DNA of 12,888 bases, taken from contig JBEPZU010000019.1 in the NCBI GenBank assembly GCA_041640715.1, forward strand, positions 1 to 12,888, given 5' to 3'. Position 1 is the stretch's first letter. Each line of letters starts with the position of its first letter. Both the position numbers and the translations under genes were made by a program. Positions 12,260 to 12,888 of this stretch are shown one piece after another. Under the pieces are notes generated by a model. It was given only the letters and a program-made list of their open reading frames with translations, searched no databases and had not been told where the DNA came from. This stretch comes from DSFO01 sp041640715. GTDB taxonomy: Archaea; Thermoproteota; Thermoprotei; Gearchaeales; Gearchaeaceae.

Positions 12260-12888
12260 ATGGAAATTGAAATCGAAGAAAAGGCAAAGGAATTGGGGAT
12301 CTTCTTGGTAGTTTGCGGGGTCGAAAACGTAGAAGTGAAAAAGGATCCTAAGATCGAAGAAGAAATGAACAAGTATGAAGAAATCTTCTCCAAACAAGAT
12401 CCTGAAGAATTGAAAAACGACCCGGTGGTTAGGGCTTATAGGGATTTTTATTGGAAAATAGGCATAGATCCAACGAAGACCAGGCCTAGCGGAGAAGCAT
12501 TAAGGAGAAGAGTTGCTAGGAAGAACAAGTTACCTAGGATCAACAACATCGTAGATGCAGGAAACATAGCTAGTCTATTCACGCTCGTTCCAATAGGAAT
12601 ATACGACTTGGACAAGACAAAAGGAAAATTGAAACTGAAATTAAGCAAAGGAAATGAGGAATTCATAGCCATAGGATCTAATTCTATAGAAAAGCTTGGA
12701 AAAGGAATACCTATTTTGATGGATGAAGAAGGGAAGGTATTGCATCTATATCCGCATAGAGATTCAAAGTTAACGATGGTGGATGAAAGAACTAAGAACA
12801 TACTGATAGTAGGTGCTGGAGTTAAACCTTTAGAAATTAGCTTGATTCGAAAAGCAGTAGAATTAACAGCTGATTTAATTTTGATATC
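12260..12888 (+). CDS. Free-standing B3/4 (PheRS beta editing-type) domain protein, 3' end off window
   Basis: An open frame from ATG 12260 to the window edge, 209 visible codons. After an acidic helical N-terminus (EEEMNKYEEIF), residues 55-115 carry the B3/4 hallmarks: DPVVRAYRDFYWKIGIDP, TKTRPSGEALRRRVARKNKLP, then NNIVDAGNIASLFTLVPIGIYDLDK. This family (COG3382) corresponds to the editing domain of phenylalanyl-tRNA synthetase beta, which hydrolyses mischarged Tyr-tRNA(Phe), here without the synthetase body. Whether free copies edit in trans or bind another RNA or amino acid is not settled. A strand-rich end (SKLTMVDERTKNILIVGAGV) is consistent with the second half of the domain. It is probably near its end, since related proteins are about 220-240 aa. 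Confidence 0.85.
   Translation, partial: MEIEIEEKAKELGIFLVVCGVENVEVKKDPKIEEEMNKYEEIFSKQDPEELKNDPVVRAYRDFYWKIGIDPTKTRPSGEALRRRVARKNKLPRINNIVDAGNIASLFTLVPIGIYDLDKTKGKLKLKLSKGNEEFIAIGSNSIEKLGKGIPILMDEEGKVLHLYPHRDSKLTMVDERTKNILIVGAGVKPLEISLIRKAVELTADLILI

Noticed and set aside
12130..12801. Minus-strand frames of 87 and 117 codons near the right edge
   Set aside because: They are antisense to the B3/4-domain gene, which has clear family motifs; their Ser/Phe-rich content is typical of antisense shadows.

Overview
The window is AT-rich archaeal DNA, most likely from a thermophilic member of the Crenarchaeota/TACK group and probably from a metagenome-assembled genome. Archaeal markers are an adjacent Nop5-fibrillarin pair (C/D box sRNP), ribosomal protein S30e, the GatD subunit of the archaeal tRNA-Gln amidotransferase, a DUF1464 protein and a Dps-like ferritin of the Sulfolobus type. 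S30e and the ferritin type favour Crenarchaeota/TACK over Euryarchaeota, which is inference. Many genes have a TATA-like element about 25-30 bp before the start codon and no Shine-Dalgarno, a pattern expected for leaderless transcripts. GTG starts are used.

Layout. Positions 1-425 hold the 3' part of a Dps-like ferritin. A DUF1464 ASKHA-fold protein lies on the minus strand (475-1542). Next is a minus-strand pair: a tiny membrane-anchored Met/His-rich protein (1752-2003) and a two-TM membrane winged-helix regulator with a Met-rich loop (2063-2760). The regulator gene is interrupted by an assembly artefact: 100 Ns flanked by an exact 127-bp duplication. Positions 2858-5757 hold small genes: an orphan 78-aa protein, a SAM methyltransferase, an SRPBCC protein, an SCP2-like protein, a small HARP-like protein and a flavin/F420-type split-barrel protein. 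An FTR1 iron permease (5820-6650) is divergent from a cysteine-dependent protein phosphatase (6828-7313); two related operator-like repeats lie between them. The RNA/translation block follows: nop5-flpA (minus) and S30e-gatD (plus). A signal-less HtrA-type protease (10822-11745) converges on gatD. A roughly 510-bp stretch carries only a weak, possibly decayed coding trace. The 5' part of a free-standing B3/4-domain protein closes the window.

How the genes fit together. There is an iron theme (ferritin-like storage plus FTR1 import), a candidate metal-sensing pair (Met/His-rich peptide plus membrane regulator with a Met-rich exterior loop), and a constitutive RNA-modification/translation block. 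The least explained signals are the metal-sensing pair, the paired operator repeats between ftr1 and the phosphatase, and the small HARP-like protein.
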